From an uncultured Clostridium sp. (GTDB lineage Bacteria > Bacillota > Clostridia > Clostridiales > Clostridiaceae): a stretch of DNA of 17,798 bases. How positions within the stretch are numbered: the stretch's first letter is position 1; each line of letters begins with the position of its first letter. Under the pieces are notes generated by a model. That model was not told the DNA's origin. It worked only from the letters and a program-made list of their open reading frames with translations, and did no database searches. This document shows positions 6,301-14,888 of the stretch, piece by piece. The DNA is taken from assembly GCA_934746785.1 (NCBI GenBank), contig CAKVFO010000068.1, positions 1-17,798 on the forward strand. The letters run 5' to 3'. The translations under genes were made by a program, and so were the position numbers.

Positions 6301-8002
6301 TCATTTCACGCTTAACATATCTTCAACATACCACTTACTCTGTGATTCATACATTTCCTTATACTTACCATCTTCACTAATTAATTCATCATGTGTTCCC
6401 TGCTGGATAACTTCCCCTTTATCCATAACAATAATTTTATCTGCAATCTTAACAGAACCAAGCCTATGTGTCACAAGTAAAGATGTCTTATCTTTAGAAA
6501 TTTCTCTAAACTTATTATATATTTCACTTTCTTCTAGGGGATCAATAGAAGCTGTTGGTTCATCTAAAACTATCATATTAGATTCTTTATATAATCCTCT
6601 TGCTATAGAAAGTCTCTGCCACTGTCCTCCTGACAAATCCACACCATCAAACTCTTTTGCAAGCATAGTATCTAAACTATACTTAAAGTTTTTCTCATCT
6701 AAATCAACCTTTTTCATAACATTTTCAATCTTATCTTTATTAATATTAAGTTCATTACTTATTGCTATATTTTCTTCCACCTTCAGTAGGCGCATATACC
6801 CCTGTAATAAGCTTTATTAATGTACTTTTTCCTGCTCCGTTTTCACCTACTATAGCTACAGTTTCTCCTTTATTTATTAATAAAGATATATTTTTAATAG
6901 AATCTTCATTTGTTAAAGGATATCTAAAGGATACATTATTCATAATAACCTCTGGTTTTTCTTTCACTTCTGCATTTATACATTCTCTTTCTGGAAGCCT
7001 TAAGAATCTAATATAGTTCTTTACTGTACCCACACTTTGAGTAATAGAGCCTATATGAGTACATATTACTTCATCCATCATTGAAAACATTGTATCTATA
7101 GATGCATGTACCGCTGCAAAAGCTCCAACTGAAATTGATTTATCTATTAATGAATATACTAGTAACATTAATATTGAAATATATCCTACAAGAGTGATTA
7201 ATCTTGCTGAAAGTTCTATAAAAAATACCTTCTTTTCACTTTTCCATATTTCTTTATTTAATACTTCTAGAGATTCCTTATATAACTTCCTAAAGTATTT
7301 GAAAGCTCCTAAAGTACGTGTTTCTTTAAAATATTCCCTAGAAACAATACAACTTTCATAATGGCCAAAAGCTCTCCTTATAGGAGCTGATTCATCTTCA
7401 AGATTTGCATATATCATAGTCCTCAAATATTGTGAAAGCATTACTGGAATAAATACCAATACTATTGATACTGATAATATAGGTTTTAACTTATATAGAT
7501 ATATTCCCATGAAGATAAAGTATGGCAAGTATGATGTTAATACTAAAAAAAACACTAAAACTAACTGAATTGAATATTCTAATCCTACCTTTGCCTTATT
7601 AATATCATCTAAAAATTCTGGGTTTTCGAAATCTATTGCATTCAATCTTCCACTTTTTAAATTAAGCTTTTCACATACATTTCCCCTTATTCTTAAAGGC
7701 AAATCAGTAGACATAAAATTTATTACTCCTTGAATTATCTGTTGTCCAATAACTACTGCTCCTAAAATAACAAGAGAAATAATTACCTCTTTCATGGTAC
7801 TATTTAAATTTATGTATGAAAGAACAATATCAAAAAATTTCTGCATAACTACAGTATTTAGTCCAATAAATAATCCTGATAATGTTGATATTAGTAAATA
7901 CACTAATGTATATATATAATAACTTTTAAAGGCAGAAGGTATAAGTGCTCTAAGGATAGTTAAAAATGATATATTGTCTTTATTTTTTTCTTCTAATCTC
8001 AT
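6301..8002 (-). pseudogene. Second ABC exporter (permease-ATPase fusion), broken by an internal deletion
   Basis: This was a half-transporter with an N-terminal six-helix membrane domain (about residues 1-330) and a C-terminal ATPase, the likely heterodimer partner of the adjacent exporter. Translation starts at the ATG 8002-8000, overlapping the upstream stop as TAATG (coupling); a TTG four codons earlier has no room for a ribosome site. The first frame runs through Walker A (GENGAGKS) to APTEG, then into GRKYSNK and a stop near 6755. The rest continues in another frame as EENIAISN, the signature VDLSGGQWQR, Walker B MIVLDEP and H-loop VTHR, ending at 6301. By comparison with the neighbour, about 35 residues including the Q-loop are missing at the junction (about 6775-6790). 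The intact copy would have been about 580-590 residues. A functional ATPase is not expected. Confidence 0.85.
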
Positions 8003-9771
8003 TATAAATACCAACTCCTTTGGCTTTCATACATATCACTATATATACCTTTAACGTCTATAAGTTCATCAAAGCTTCCCTTTTCTACTATCTGACCTTT
8101 ATCAAGCACGAATATCTCATCAGCAAGCTTTGTTGAAGCAAGACGATGACTTATAAATATAACAGTATTACCTCTGCTTAATTTTTCAAATTTATTATAA
8201 ATTTCATTTTCGCTTATAGGATCTAATGCTGCTGTAGGTTCATCTAAAATTTTTAAAGACGATTTACTTATAAAAGATCTAGCAATAGCAATTCTCTGCC
8301 ATTGACCTCCTGATAAATCTATTCCATCTTCTTTTATCTTTCCTAAATTTGAATCTAATCCATTTTCAAGTTTATCTACAACATCATCTAATTCCATATA
8401 TCTTATAGCATCTTTTACCTGATCAATATCATCTATATTTCTAACATCACCTAAAGCTATATTATCTTTAAAACTCAAATTATACTTAGCAAAATCTTGA
8501 TAGACTATAGATGTTAATGATTTAATCTCATTTTGAGTATATTCCTTTAAACTTCTACCATTGATTAATATTTCTCCTTCATAATCCTTATAAAGGCCAA
8601 TTATAAGCTTTATTATAGTAGTTTTTCCTGCTCCATTAGTACCAACTAAAGCATAATGTTTTCCTTTTACAATTTTAAAAGAAAGATTTCTTAACACATA
8701 GTTACTATCTCCTGGATATTTAAATGATACATTCTTAAATTCCAAAGATTTTAATACTACTTTTTCTTCTGAAGGCTCTTCTAATGCTCCCTCTTCTTTC
8801 TCTAAATTCATAAAATTATCTAAATCTATCATATACTCAGCATTTTTTGACAATGCATCCCCATATCCTGGAAGACTCCATGAAAGTAAATTTATAAGAC
8901 TAAATACTGAATTTGATATAGACATAAACATACCTATAGTTAGTAATCCTGCTTTTAACGGAAAAATTAAAATCACTACTATAATCATAGATAATGCTGC
9001 TGTTATAACTGAACCTATCTTTGATTTTAAATACCACTCTAAATTAGCTTTAAAAACTATCTTTCTTGAAAGTTCATAAAAATCAACCCACATCTTGTTA
9101 ACACTTTTAGAATAATTAAATACACTTCTTTCATCTACCGAATCCCTTCCATTTAAAACATCCTCAAGATAACCTACTCTTCTATAATACTTTTGAACTT
9201 TTCGACCTGCTTCATAAGTAACTTGTCCTCCTTTTAATGCCAACAAAAATAATGGAACAGAAATTGCTACTATAACTAATGAACACCACCATACTTTAGC
9301 AAATAATAAACATAATAACCCCAATATCTTAACAACCATAGCAAACATATCTAACATACTTGCATAAGCATCATTGCACTTAGTTTCGATTTCACCTATT
9401 ACTCTGCTAATAAGATCTAATGTATCCTGATCTTCTATATATATATATTTAATAGATGCGGTTTTTTCCACCATCTCACATCTAAACTTTTCTCTTAGTT
9501 TAGCTTCCAGTTTAACCTGCGCTATTCTTGAAAGTTGTTCTGAAAACCATTCATAAGCTGTTAAAATCATAATTAAAAGTATAGGAGATGCTATACTTTT
9601 AATTTCTGATGTTCCATTAAATATACTTATTGCACTATCAATAAATAAAGCTGTAATAACAACCTCTATAGTAGGAATTATTCCTGCTAAAATCTTTTGT
9701 ATCATTATCCATAGTGCTTCTAATGGAGCATATTTAAATGGAATTGTAAAAATTCTCTTTAAACTCTTCAT
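8002..9771 (-). CDS. ABC exporter, permease-ATPase fusion (peptide export candidate)
   Basis: An intact half-transporter of 589 residues. Hydrophobic helices occupy about residues 18-50, 60-75, 145-180 and 255-300, and the ATPase lies at about 340-585: Walker A GTNGAGKT (377-384), Q-loop Q425, signature LSGGQ (486-490), Walker B LKILDEP with D510-E511 and H-loop H542. All catalytic positions are present. There is no N-terminal C39 peptidase domain, so any leader must be removed by another enzyme. The start is the ATG at 9771, with GAGGA 8 bases upstream; the longer frame begins at a TTG inside that ribosome site. It follows the radical SAM gene by 29 bases and overlaps the next ABC gene at TAATG, so all three are one transcript. 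Its probable partner is the broken second ABC gene, so whether it works alone as a homodimer is open. Confidence 0.93.
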   Translation of the reverse strand: MKSLKRIFTIPFKYAPLEALWIMIQKILAGIIPTIEVVITALFIDSAISIFNGTSEIKSIASPILLIMILTAYEWFSEQLSRIAQVKLEAKLREKFRCEMVEKTASIKYIYIEDQDTLDLISRVIGEIETKCNDAYASMLDMFAMVVKILGLLCLLFAKVWWCSLVIVAISVPLFLLALKGGQVTYEAGRKVQKYYRRVGYLEDVLNGRDSVDERSVFNYSKSVNKMWVDFYELSRKIVFKANLEWYLKSKIGSVITAALSMIIVVILIFPLKAGLLTIGMFMSISNSVFSLINLLSWSLPGYGDALSKNAEYMIDLDNFMNLEKEEGALEEPSEEKVVLKSLEFKNVSFKYPGDSNYVLRNLSFKIVKGKHYALVGTNGAGKTTIIKLIIGLYKDYEGEILINGRSLKEYTQNEIKSLTSIVYQDFAKYNLSFKDNIALGDVRNIDDIDQVKDAIRYMELDDVVDKLENGLDSNLGKIKEDGIDLSGGQWQRIAIARSFISKSSLKILDEPTAALDPISENEIYNKFEKLSRGNTVIFISHRLASTKLADEIFVLDKGQIVEKGSFDELIDVKGIYSDMYESQRSWYL

Positions 9772-9800
9772 GTTATTTATCCTCAATTTCTCTTCATCTA

Positions 9801-10798
9801 TTATCTACATGTTAAAAGACTATGCATTACACTTGCACTTCTACATCTTGTTTTTTCATCATCATATAAATCATGCATTGCTGGGCAGAAAGCTGGACAA
9901 TACTCATGTTTCTCGCATTTAAGGCACTTAGGATTACGCTTAAGTTGTTTAGTTGTTACTGCCTTTAACTTTTCACCTTCCCATATTTCTTTAAAAGACT
10001 CTGTTAAGAGATTTCCCATTTCCTTTCTTATCTTCATACATGGAAGTAAATTACCTTGATTATCAACACAGAACTTACTTCTTCCAGCATCACAGAACTT
10101 TTCACTTGCATTATTATATTCTCTTGTCTCCCCAAATTTTCTTATATCATCTAAGTCTTCCTTAGTTAATCCATATTCTTTTACATCACTATATCCTGTG
10201 AAAGTAGGACCTACATCTAATTCATAAGATATAGACATTCCAAGTTTTCTTTCTAAAGCATCATACTCATTATAAAGTTTTACATTTTCTCTAGTTATAA
10301 CACTTGAGATATAGAAATTTAATTTACTATCCATCAGCATCTTTGCTGCCTTCATAGTCTTTTTAAAACTTCCTTTTACCTTTGTTAATCTATCACAAAC
10401 TTCTTCTGTTGGTGCTAATAAAGATAATCTTATAGATTCAGTATGTCCTTTCTTTAATTCTTCAATTATCTCATCATTTAACCAGCTTCCATTAGTTATT
10501 AACCTTACTATAAATCCCTTATCATTTATGTACTTTAGGATTTCTAGAAAGTCTTTTCTTGCCATTGGTTCTCCACCAGTTATATCTAAAAATATAATTC
10601 CAATTCTCTCTAGCTCATCTATTACCTTTTTCATTTCTTCAGTTGATAAATCTTGTCTATTTCTTAAACTCTTAGCAAAACAATAATAACAATCAAAGTT
10701 ACATTTCTCTGTTATTTCAAATTCAACCTTAAAAGGTATCCTGTTTTATTACTTGCATATAAAGTCCCTATACTGGTTTGCCTTTCTATCAATCCCAT
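9801..10798 (-). pseudogene. Radical SAM/SPASM peptide maturase, frameshifted near its start
   Basis: A radical SAM enzyme with a SPASM domain, the type that modifies ribosomal peptides. The open frame holds, on the - strand, TEKCNFDCYYC (CxxxCxxC for the SAM-binding [4Fe-4S] cluster), LDITGGEPMARKDF (GGEP SAM-binding motif) and a C-terminal SPASM region with FCDAGRSKFCVDNQGNLLPC and CLKCEKHEYCPAFC for auxiliary clusters. This frame has no start: a TAA lies shortly before it. The natural start is the ATG at 10798 with AAGGGGGAG upstream, giving MGLIERQTSIGTLYASNKTG before leaving frame near 10735-10745. One lost base there (for example GGA-ATA read as GGATA) would join the frames into about 332 residues with C33, C37 and C40. 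An ATG at 10634 gives a fragment lacking the CxxxCxxC motif and so inactive. The frameshift may be real or a sequencing error. Confidence 0.85.
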
Positions 10799-10823
10799 TT
10801 TACTACTCCCCCTTAAAACTATA

Positions 10824-10859
10824 GAGCTGCTATACAGCCAAAAGCTTGTATGGCAGCTC
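10824..10859 (-). terminator. Stem-loop between the short precursor and the maturase gene, possible leaky terminator
   Basis: An inverted repeat has a 7-bp perfect outer stem (GAGCTGC, 10824-10830, with GCAGCTC, 10853-10859) that continues inward over TATACAG/TTGTATG with wobble pairs. On the - strand it is followed only by TATAGTTTTAA, a weak U-tract. Partial terminators after precursor genes are common in peptide-modification operons and raise precursor levels over enzymes; that role is inferred. Confidence 0.5.
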
Positions 10860-10879
10860 CATAATATTAGAATTATAAA

Positions 10880-10968
10880 CTATTTAATAACTTCAAGCTT
10901 TGGATTAAATTTTATTATTCTTGTAAAATATCCTCTTCTAATAAACTTAAAATTTCTTCTTTTTTCAT
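10880..10968 (-). pseudogene. Second leader-like precursor gene, 17 codons or frameshifted remnant
   Basis: An ATG at 10968 with a strong ribosome site (AGGAGAGG, 5 bases upstream) begins MKKEEILSLLE, identical to the first 11 residues of the 55-residue precursor, then EDILQE and a stop at 10915-10917. The Ser at position 8 is AGT here and TCT in the other gene, which suggests the shared peptide, not just DNA, has been preserved. A neighbouring frame carries on as IIKFNPKLEVIK with a stop at 10880, so one indel may have cut a longer peptide of about 29 residues. It sits between the M16 peptidase and the radical SAM gene, the usual place for a precursor. It may instead be an intact mini-peptide or a bare leader. 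The longer peptide is reconstruction, not observation. Confidence 0.55.
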
Positions 10969-11071
10969 GTCTTTCCTCTCCTTTTTTCTATTTTTTAATA
11001 AATATATTAATATTTATTATCTATATTCAACGCTCTCATCTTTATCCTTTAGTTAATTTAAAGTGCAAAAG

Positions 11072-12331
11072 TTATATTTTCTTCAATAAGTCTTTTATTT
11101 CAGTGCAATCTGCACATCCCAAAACTGCCAATGCTACATCTTTATTCTTTAATATCTCATTTATAACTTCCTGCATTTTATCGAAATTTAACAACTCAAT
11201 ATTCTTCATATATTCATTAACTAAAAATATTTTGTTATTAGCTGCAGATTTCCCAATTGAAATAAATAGTTCTGTAGACTGTTCATATACAAATAAGGTC
11301 TCAATAAGCTTTCTTCTTTTGATTTCTTCAAAAACTTCTTTATCTATTCCAAATTTTATAAGATTTTTGCATTCTTTAATTATTACTTCTATTATTTCAG
11401 GAACCGACTCATTATTTGCGGAAAAAACCAGCCCTATATTTCCTGTATCATAAAATGCATTAGCATATCCATTTAATGAATACAATAGTCCTTTTTTATC
11501 CCTCAATATTCTTAAAAGTCCTCCATCATTACTTATTAAATAATCTTTTAATAATTCCAAATATAAGTATTTATTGTTATTAAAAGAATACCCTTTAAAA
11601 CCAATTCCAACAGTGCTTCTATCACCTTTAAATCTATCATCTATTAATAACTGAGGCTTAACTTCAACTCTATAATCAGATCTTTCAAAACACCTTCCCC
11701 TCCAATTAGAAAAGTTATTTTCTATTATCTCCTTCACATTATTAATTTCAAATCCTCCACTAATAACAATACAGCTATTATCTGATGTATAATATTTTTC
11801 TATAACATCATCAACCATTGTAGTAGTGAATTTTTCAATATTTTCATAACTTCCTATTACAGGATTGCCATAATATTTATCGCCCCAAAGAGCCTGTCCT
11901 ATTCTATCAGGCATTTGTCTTGTTGACATAAAATGTGTTTCTGCTTCTCTTAATACTACTTCTTTTTCCTTAGCTAATTCCTCTTCAGAAGCCTTCTCCT
12001 TATTGGTTACTATAATAGATAATGCATTTATAAACATTTCATAATCTTCACTTAGTCCTTCAATATAAAAACAAGTGCTATCTTTAGATGTTGTAGCATT
12101 ATAGAAAGCTCCTTTCTTTATCACTTCATTTAAAACTTCATCTATATTTTTTAATATGCCTTTTGTCCCTATTCTAAACATCATATGTTCTACAAAGTGA
12201 GATAAACCACTAGTACTATAATCTTCATACTTAGCTCCTTGATTTACCCATATACCACAGGAAATTATCTTACTCCCTTTAACTTGATTCAAATAAACCT
12301 TCAATCCATTATTTAATTTATAAATTTCCAT
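11072..12331 (-). CDS. M16-family zinc peptidase, probable leader peptidase of the cassette
   Basis: A 419-residue zinc metallopeptidase of the M16 (PqqF/mitochondrial processing peptidase) family, with the inverted zinc motif HxxEH as SHFVEH (H45, E48, H49) and a downstream KEVVLREAE with E129 as the likely third ligand. The C-terminal half-domain has LRILRDKKGLLYSL, resembling the conserved R-x-GLxY element of the family. No signal peptide is seen, so it is cytoplasmic. M16 enzymes occur in several peptide clusters (subtilosin AlbE/AlbF, PQQ PqqF). Here it is first in the cassette, behind a promoter at 12366-12394, with the short precursor 103 bases downstream. Since the exporters lack a peptidase domain, it is the best candidate to remove the leader. 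The start at the ATG 12331 gives AGAGAG at 10 bases; a TTG two codons earlier (12337) is possible but too close to the ribosome site. Confidence 0.9.
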   Translation of the reverse strand: MEIYKLNNGLKVYLNQVKGSKIISCGIWVNQGAKYEDYSTSGLSHFVEHMMFRIGTKGILKNIDEVLNEVIKKGAFYNATTSKDSTCFYIEGLSEDYEMFINALSIIVTNKEKASEEELAKEKEVVLREAETHFMSTRQMPDRIGQALWGDKYYGNPVIGSYENIEKFTTTMVDDVIEKYYTSDNSCIVISGGFEINNVKEIIENNFSNWRGRCFERSDYRVEVKPQLLIDDRFKGDRSTVGIGFKGYSFNNNKYLYLELLKDYLISNDGGLLRILRDKKGLLYSLNGYANAFYDTGNIGLVFSANNESVPEIIEVIIKECKNLIKFGIDKEVFEEIKRRKLIETLFVYEQSTELFISIGKSAANNKIFLVNEYMKNIELLNFDKMQEVINEILKNKDVALAVLGCADCTEIKDLLKKI

Positions 12332-12365
12332 TCCCAATCAACTCTCTTTATATGCGTTTTCATTA

Positions 12366-12394
12366 ATTGTACTTTAATGGAATTATATTGTAAA
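12366..12394 (-). promoter_or_regulatory. Putative promoter of the peptide-modification cassette
   Basis: On the - strand TTTACA (12389-12394) and TACAAT (12366-12371) are separated by exactly 17 bases. They lie about 35 bases before the M16 start codon, the first gene of the cassette. Confidence 0.5.
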
Positions 12395-12500
12395 TATTTT
12401 TATCAAAAAACATAGTTTTTACTCTTAAAATAAAAAATGTTATGAGATTTATATATAAAGAACTTTAGTGATTCTTCCAAAAGAAAGTTAATAATAGAAA

Positions 12501-12546
12501 AGGTGAACATCCTTATATAAATGCGAATTTCAAAGGACGTCCACCT
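12501..12546 (-). terminator. Terminator after the histidine kinase gene
   Basis: A 14-bp stem (12501-12514 with 12533-12546) is imperfect on the + strand (two A-C mismatches) but complete on the - strand as RNA because both become G-U pairs. On that strand CCTTTTCTATTATTAACTTT follows. It therefore works for the kinase transcript. The 170 bases from here to the M16 start hold this tail and the cassette promoter. Confidence 0.75.
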
Positions 12547-12631
12547 ATATTTCGATAGCTTGTACTATTCTAATTTTTCTGCTAAATTTATACACCTCTC
12601 AAGCATTTTAATATCTTTAAAATCTTTCTTC

Positions 12632-14353
12632 TTAAAACTTATATATATCTGAAAATTCAATATTACATTTTTCTATTATTTGATTCTCATCTAAACGCCT
12701 AATATAAACAGGTTGTCCTTCTATAGTATCTATAGGAATATAAAATGTAAACTGAGTATAATTTTCTAAACTATCTACAAATATACTTCCATTATGCATT
12801 TCTACAAATTTCTTTGTAAGAAATAATCCTAACCCACTACCTTCAGTTCTTCTTACAAATAAATTATCTAACTGAGTACTCTTTCCAAAAATAAATTCCT
12901 TATCATCTTCACTAATTTTATCTCCGTAATTCTTAATAGATATAAATAATTTATTTTCATTAAAATTAGTTTTTATATCAACGTATATATCACTATGCAG
13001 CTCTGAAAATTTAATTGCATTTGATATTAAATTTAACATAATTTTTTCAATCTTATCAGAATCACAAGCTATTATTAATTCTTCCTGATCTGTATCAAAA
13101 ATTATATTTCTATTTCTTTCTTCAGCATATTTTGCAGAATACATAGTTATATCTTCAATCACACTTATAATATCTTGGTTTCGCATTTTTAAATCATAAC
13201 AATTATTACTTATCTGTGATACATCTATATTATTATTGACTAAACGTAATAATCTATATGAATTTTCTTTTAAGGTATTTAAATATTTTCTGTGTCGATT
13301 AATTAAATTATTTCTTTCACTATCAGATAACAAAAACTGAATTGTTGATAGTATTACATTTATTGGTGTCCTAAATTCATGTGATATATTATCAAAAAAA
13401 TCTGTTTTTATATTTCCAAGTTGAATTATATTTTCAAATTCCTCTACCTTTTCTTTAATAGATAATACCTGAGCCTTATTTTCAATTTGTTTTAATATAA
13501 TGCTTATTTTGGTAAATACCTCATCTAAAAATGCTTCATCTATAGATATTATTTCATCGTTATTGTAGTATATACATACTAATCCAAATAATTCATTTGC
13601 AAGTTTTACATGCTTAATTTTTAATTTATCTTTTTTATTATTTTTCTGTACATCTATTATTTTTTTATGAATATCTGAATATTTATCTTTTATAAAATCA
13701 TTAGAAAGTAATTTATCTTCTATGTTTTCATCTATATATATTTCCTGCTTTTCTTCAAATCTCTCATTTTCTTTATTTAAACTAAAATATAATGAAAACT
13801 TTTTTTCATCTTTATCATATAAAAATGCTTCTATATCCTTGCACTTTATAGTCTTCTTAAGTGATTTTATAATAGATTCTAAAAACTGTCTGCTTTCCTG
13901 TTCAGTTTTACCTGATTCTAAAAGATTTAATAAATTATCTTCTAATTCTAATTGTATGTTTTTTTCTAAACTTATTTCTTCTGCTATACCACCTATAATA
14001 TGTTCTTTTTCAGTACATCTTGATAATTTAAATTTATTTACTCTGAAGAATATATCTTTATTATCTATATTAACATGTTCTTCAATATACATATGGCTAT
14101 CTTTATTAGATAACATCTTATCTGTCTCTATACATTGCTTAGCTGTATCCTTATCTCTTATTTCAAAATCTGTCTTTCCAGTTATATCTTCTTTCGATAA
14201 TCCAACACTTTCTTCAAACATTTTATTCATATATATATGCTTTCCTTTAGAATCTTTTAACCATATTTGATAAGGAATCATATCTAATATTTCTTCTAAA
14301 TCTTCTATTGTATATTTTCTATTTTTATCATGAAGTTCTACTAATTTAGCCAT
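12632..14353 (-). CDS. Soluble PAS-domain sensor histidine kinase
   Basis: A 573-residue sensor kinase without membrane segments, so it should sense a cytoplasmic signal. Order: PAS domain (about 18-130, with WLKDSKGKHIYMNK and FEESVGLSKEDITGKTDFEI), a short coiled linker, a GAF-like alpha/beta region (about 145-290), a helical linker, HisKA with the H-box FFDNISHEFRTPINV (phospho-acceptor H325), then HATPase_c with N-box NLISNAIKF (N441, N445) and G2 box EGSGLGLFLTKKF (504-516). The G1 box is degenerate (KNYGDKI), as in many clostridial kinases. No response regulator is in the window, so it is an orphan here. GGGGGAATTAA precedes the ATG at 14353. The small membrane protein gene ends 35 bases upstream with no terminator, so they are probably co-transcribed. 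A coding-like frame continues past the stop to 12565 (see findings). Confidence 0.92.
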   Translation of the reverse strand: MAKLVELHDKNRKYTIEDLEEILDMIPYQIWLKDSKGKHIYMNKMFEESVGLSKEDITGKTDFEIRDKDTAKQCIETDKMLSNKDSHMYIEEHVNIDNKDIFFRVNKFKLSRCTEKEHIIGGIAEEISLEKNIQLELEDNLLNLLESGKTEQESRQFLESIIKSLKKTIKCKDIEAFLYDKDEKKFSLYFSLNKENERFEEKQEIYIDENIEDKLLSNDFIKDKYSDIHKKIIDVQKNNKKDKLKIKHVKLANELFGLVCIYYNNDEIISIDEAFLDEVFTKISIILKQIENKAQVLSIKEKVEEFENIIQLGNIKTDFFDNISHEFRTPINVILSTIQFLLSDSERNNLINRHRKYLNTLKENSYRLLRLVNNNIDVSQISNNCYDLKMRNQDIISVIEDITMYSAKYAEERNRNIIFDTDQEELIIACDSDKIEKIMLNLISNAIKFSELHSDIYVDIKTNFNENKLFISIKNYGDKISEDDKEFIFGKSTQLDNLFVRRTEGSGLGLFLTKKFVEMHNGSIFVDSLENYTQFTFYIPIDTIEGQPVYIRRLDENQIIEKCNIEFSDIYKF

Positions 14354-14388
14354 TTAATTCCCCCTTTATATTATTTTCATTACAATAA

Positions 14389-14841
14389 TTATGACCAGTT
14401 ATATTGATTTAATTTAACGTCATACTCCATATATGTACCACTTTGAACAGATATTTTATACTTTAAAATTTTAACATCATCAACATTACCACTTGAAGGT
14501 GCTTTACCAATAATCTCTGGAGATTTTTCTCCTGGCTTTATGGGAGCCTTACATTTCATTTCTATTACTTCTTCTGTATCTTTTAATAGAATCTCCATAG
14601 TAAATGTTAAAATAGTTTCTTCAGAATCATTAGTAATTACTGCCTTTAATTTATCATTTGTTTCACTAGAAACTTCAAAATCTACTGGTACTGTATCAAC
14701 TCTTAATGGGAGTTGTTTTACTTGTTGTTCTTCATTTCTATTTCCTTGTTCTTTTTTGTTTGCTGCAAAAAATATACCTATACCTAGAATAATTGCTCCA
14801 GCTATTATAAAAGTTGTTTTATATTTTTTTAAAAATTCCAT
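14389..14841 (-). CDS. Small membrane-anchored protein of unknown function, upstream of the kinase gene
   Basis: A 150-residue protein with a basic start (MEFLKKYK), one hydrophobic segment (about residues 9-26, TTFIIAGAIILGIGIFFAA) and a charged Gln/Glu/Asn/Lys spacer. A compact outer domain of about 100 residues follows, with alternating hydrophobic residues (KLKAVITNDSEETILTFTME, then KILKYKISVQSGTYMEYDV) and looks beta-rich, like an immunoglobulin or FxLYD-type fold. There is no lipobox, so I read it as a signal anchor. Start at the ATG 14841 with AAGGTGATAAA upstream. It shares a transcript with the soluble kinase, 35 bases away; a sensory link is possible but not shown by the sequence, since the kinase has no extracellular part. 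I do not recognise a specific family. Confidence 0.8.
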   Translation of the reverse strand: MEFLKKYKTTFIIAGAIILGIGIFFAANKKEQGNRNEEQQVKQLPLRVDTVPVDFEVSSETNDKLKAVITNDSEETILTFTMEILLKDTEEVIEMKCKAPIKPGEKSPEIIGKAPSSGNVDDVKILKYKISVQSGTYMEYDVKLNQYNWS

Positions 14842-14888
14842 TTTATCACCTTTTTAAAACTTTAATATATTTATTTTATACTAGAAAA

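Noticed and set aside
10880..10968. Programmed ribosomal frameshift in the short precursor or in the maturase
   Set aside because: No canonical slippery heptamer with downstream structure is present at either point; loss of a base is simpler, especially with the ABC2 deletion nearby.
10970..11071. Separate promoter (TTGAAT...TATATT) for the short precursor
   Set aside because: Spacing of 18 with a weak -35 in very AT-rich sequence; not distinguishable from chance, though not excluded.
12338..12500. Small gene between the M16 peptidase and the kinase terminator
   Set aside because: No start with a ribosome site and no coding-like frame; only the promoter and T-rich tail are visible.
13722..14270. 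Long + strand frame opposite the histidine kinase
   Set aside because: It is antisense to a clear kinase with all motifs, has no ribosome site, and has the Ser/Leu/Phe-rich composition expected of the reverse of Lys/Glu-rich coding DNA.
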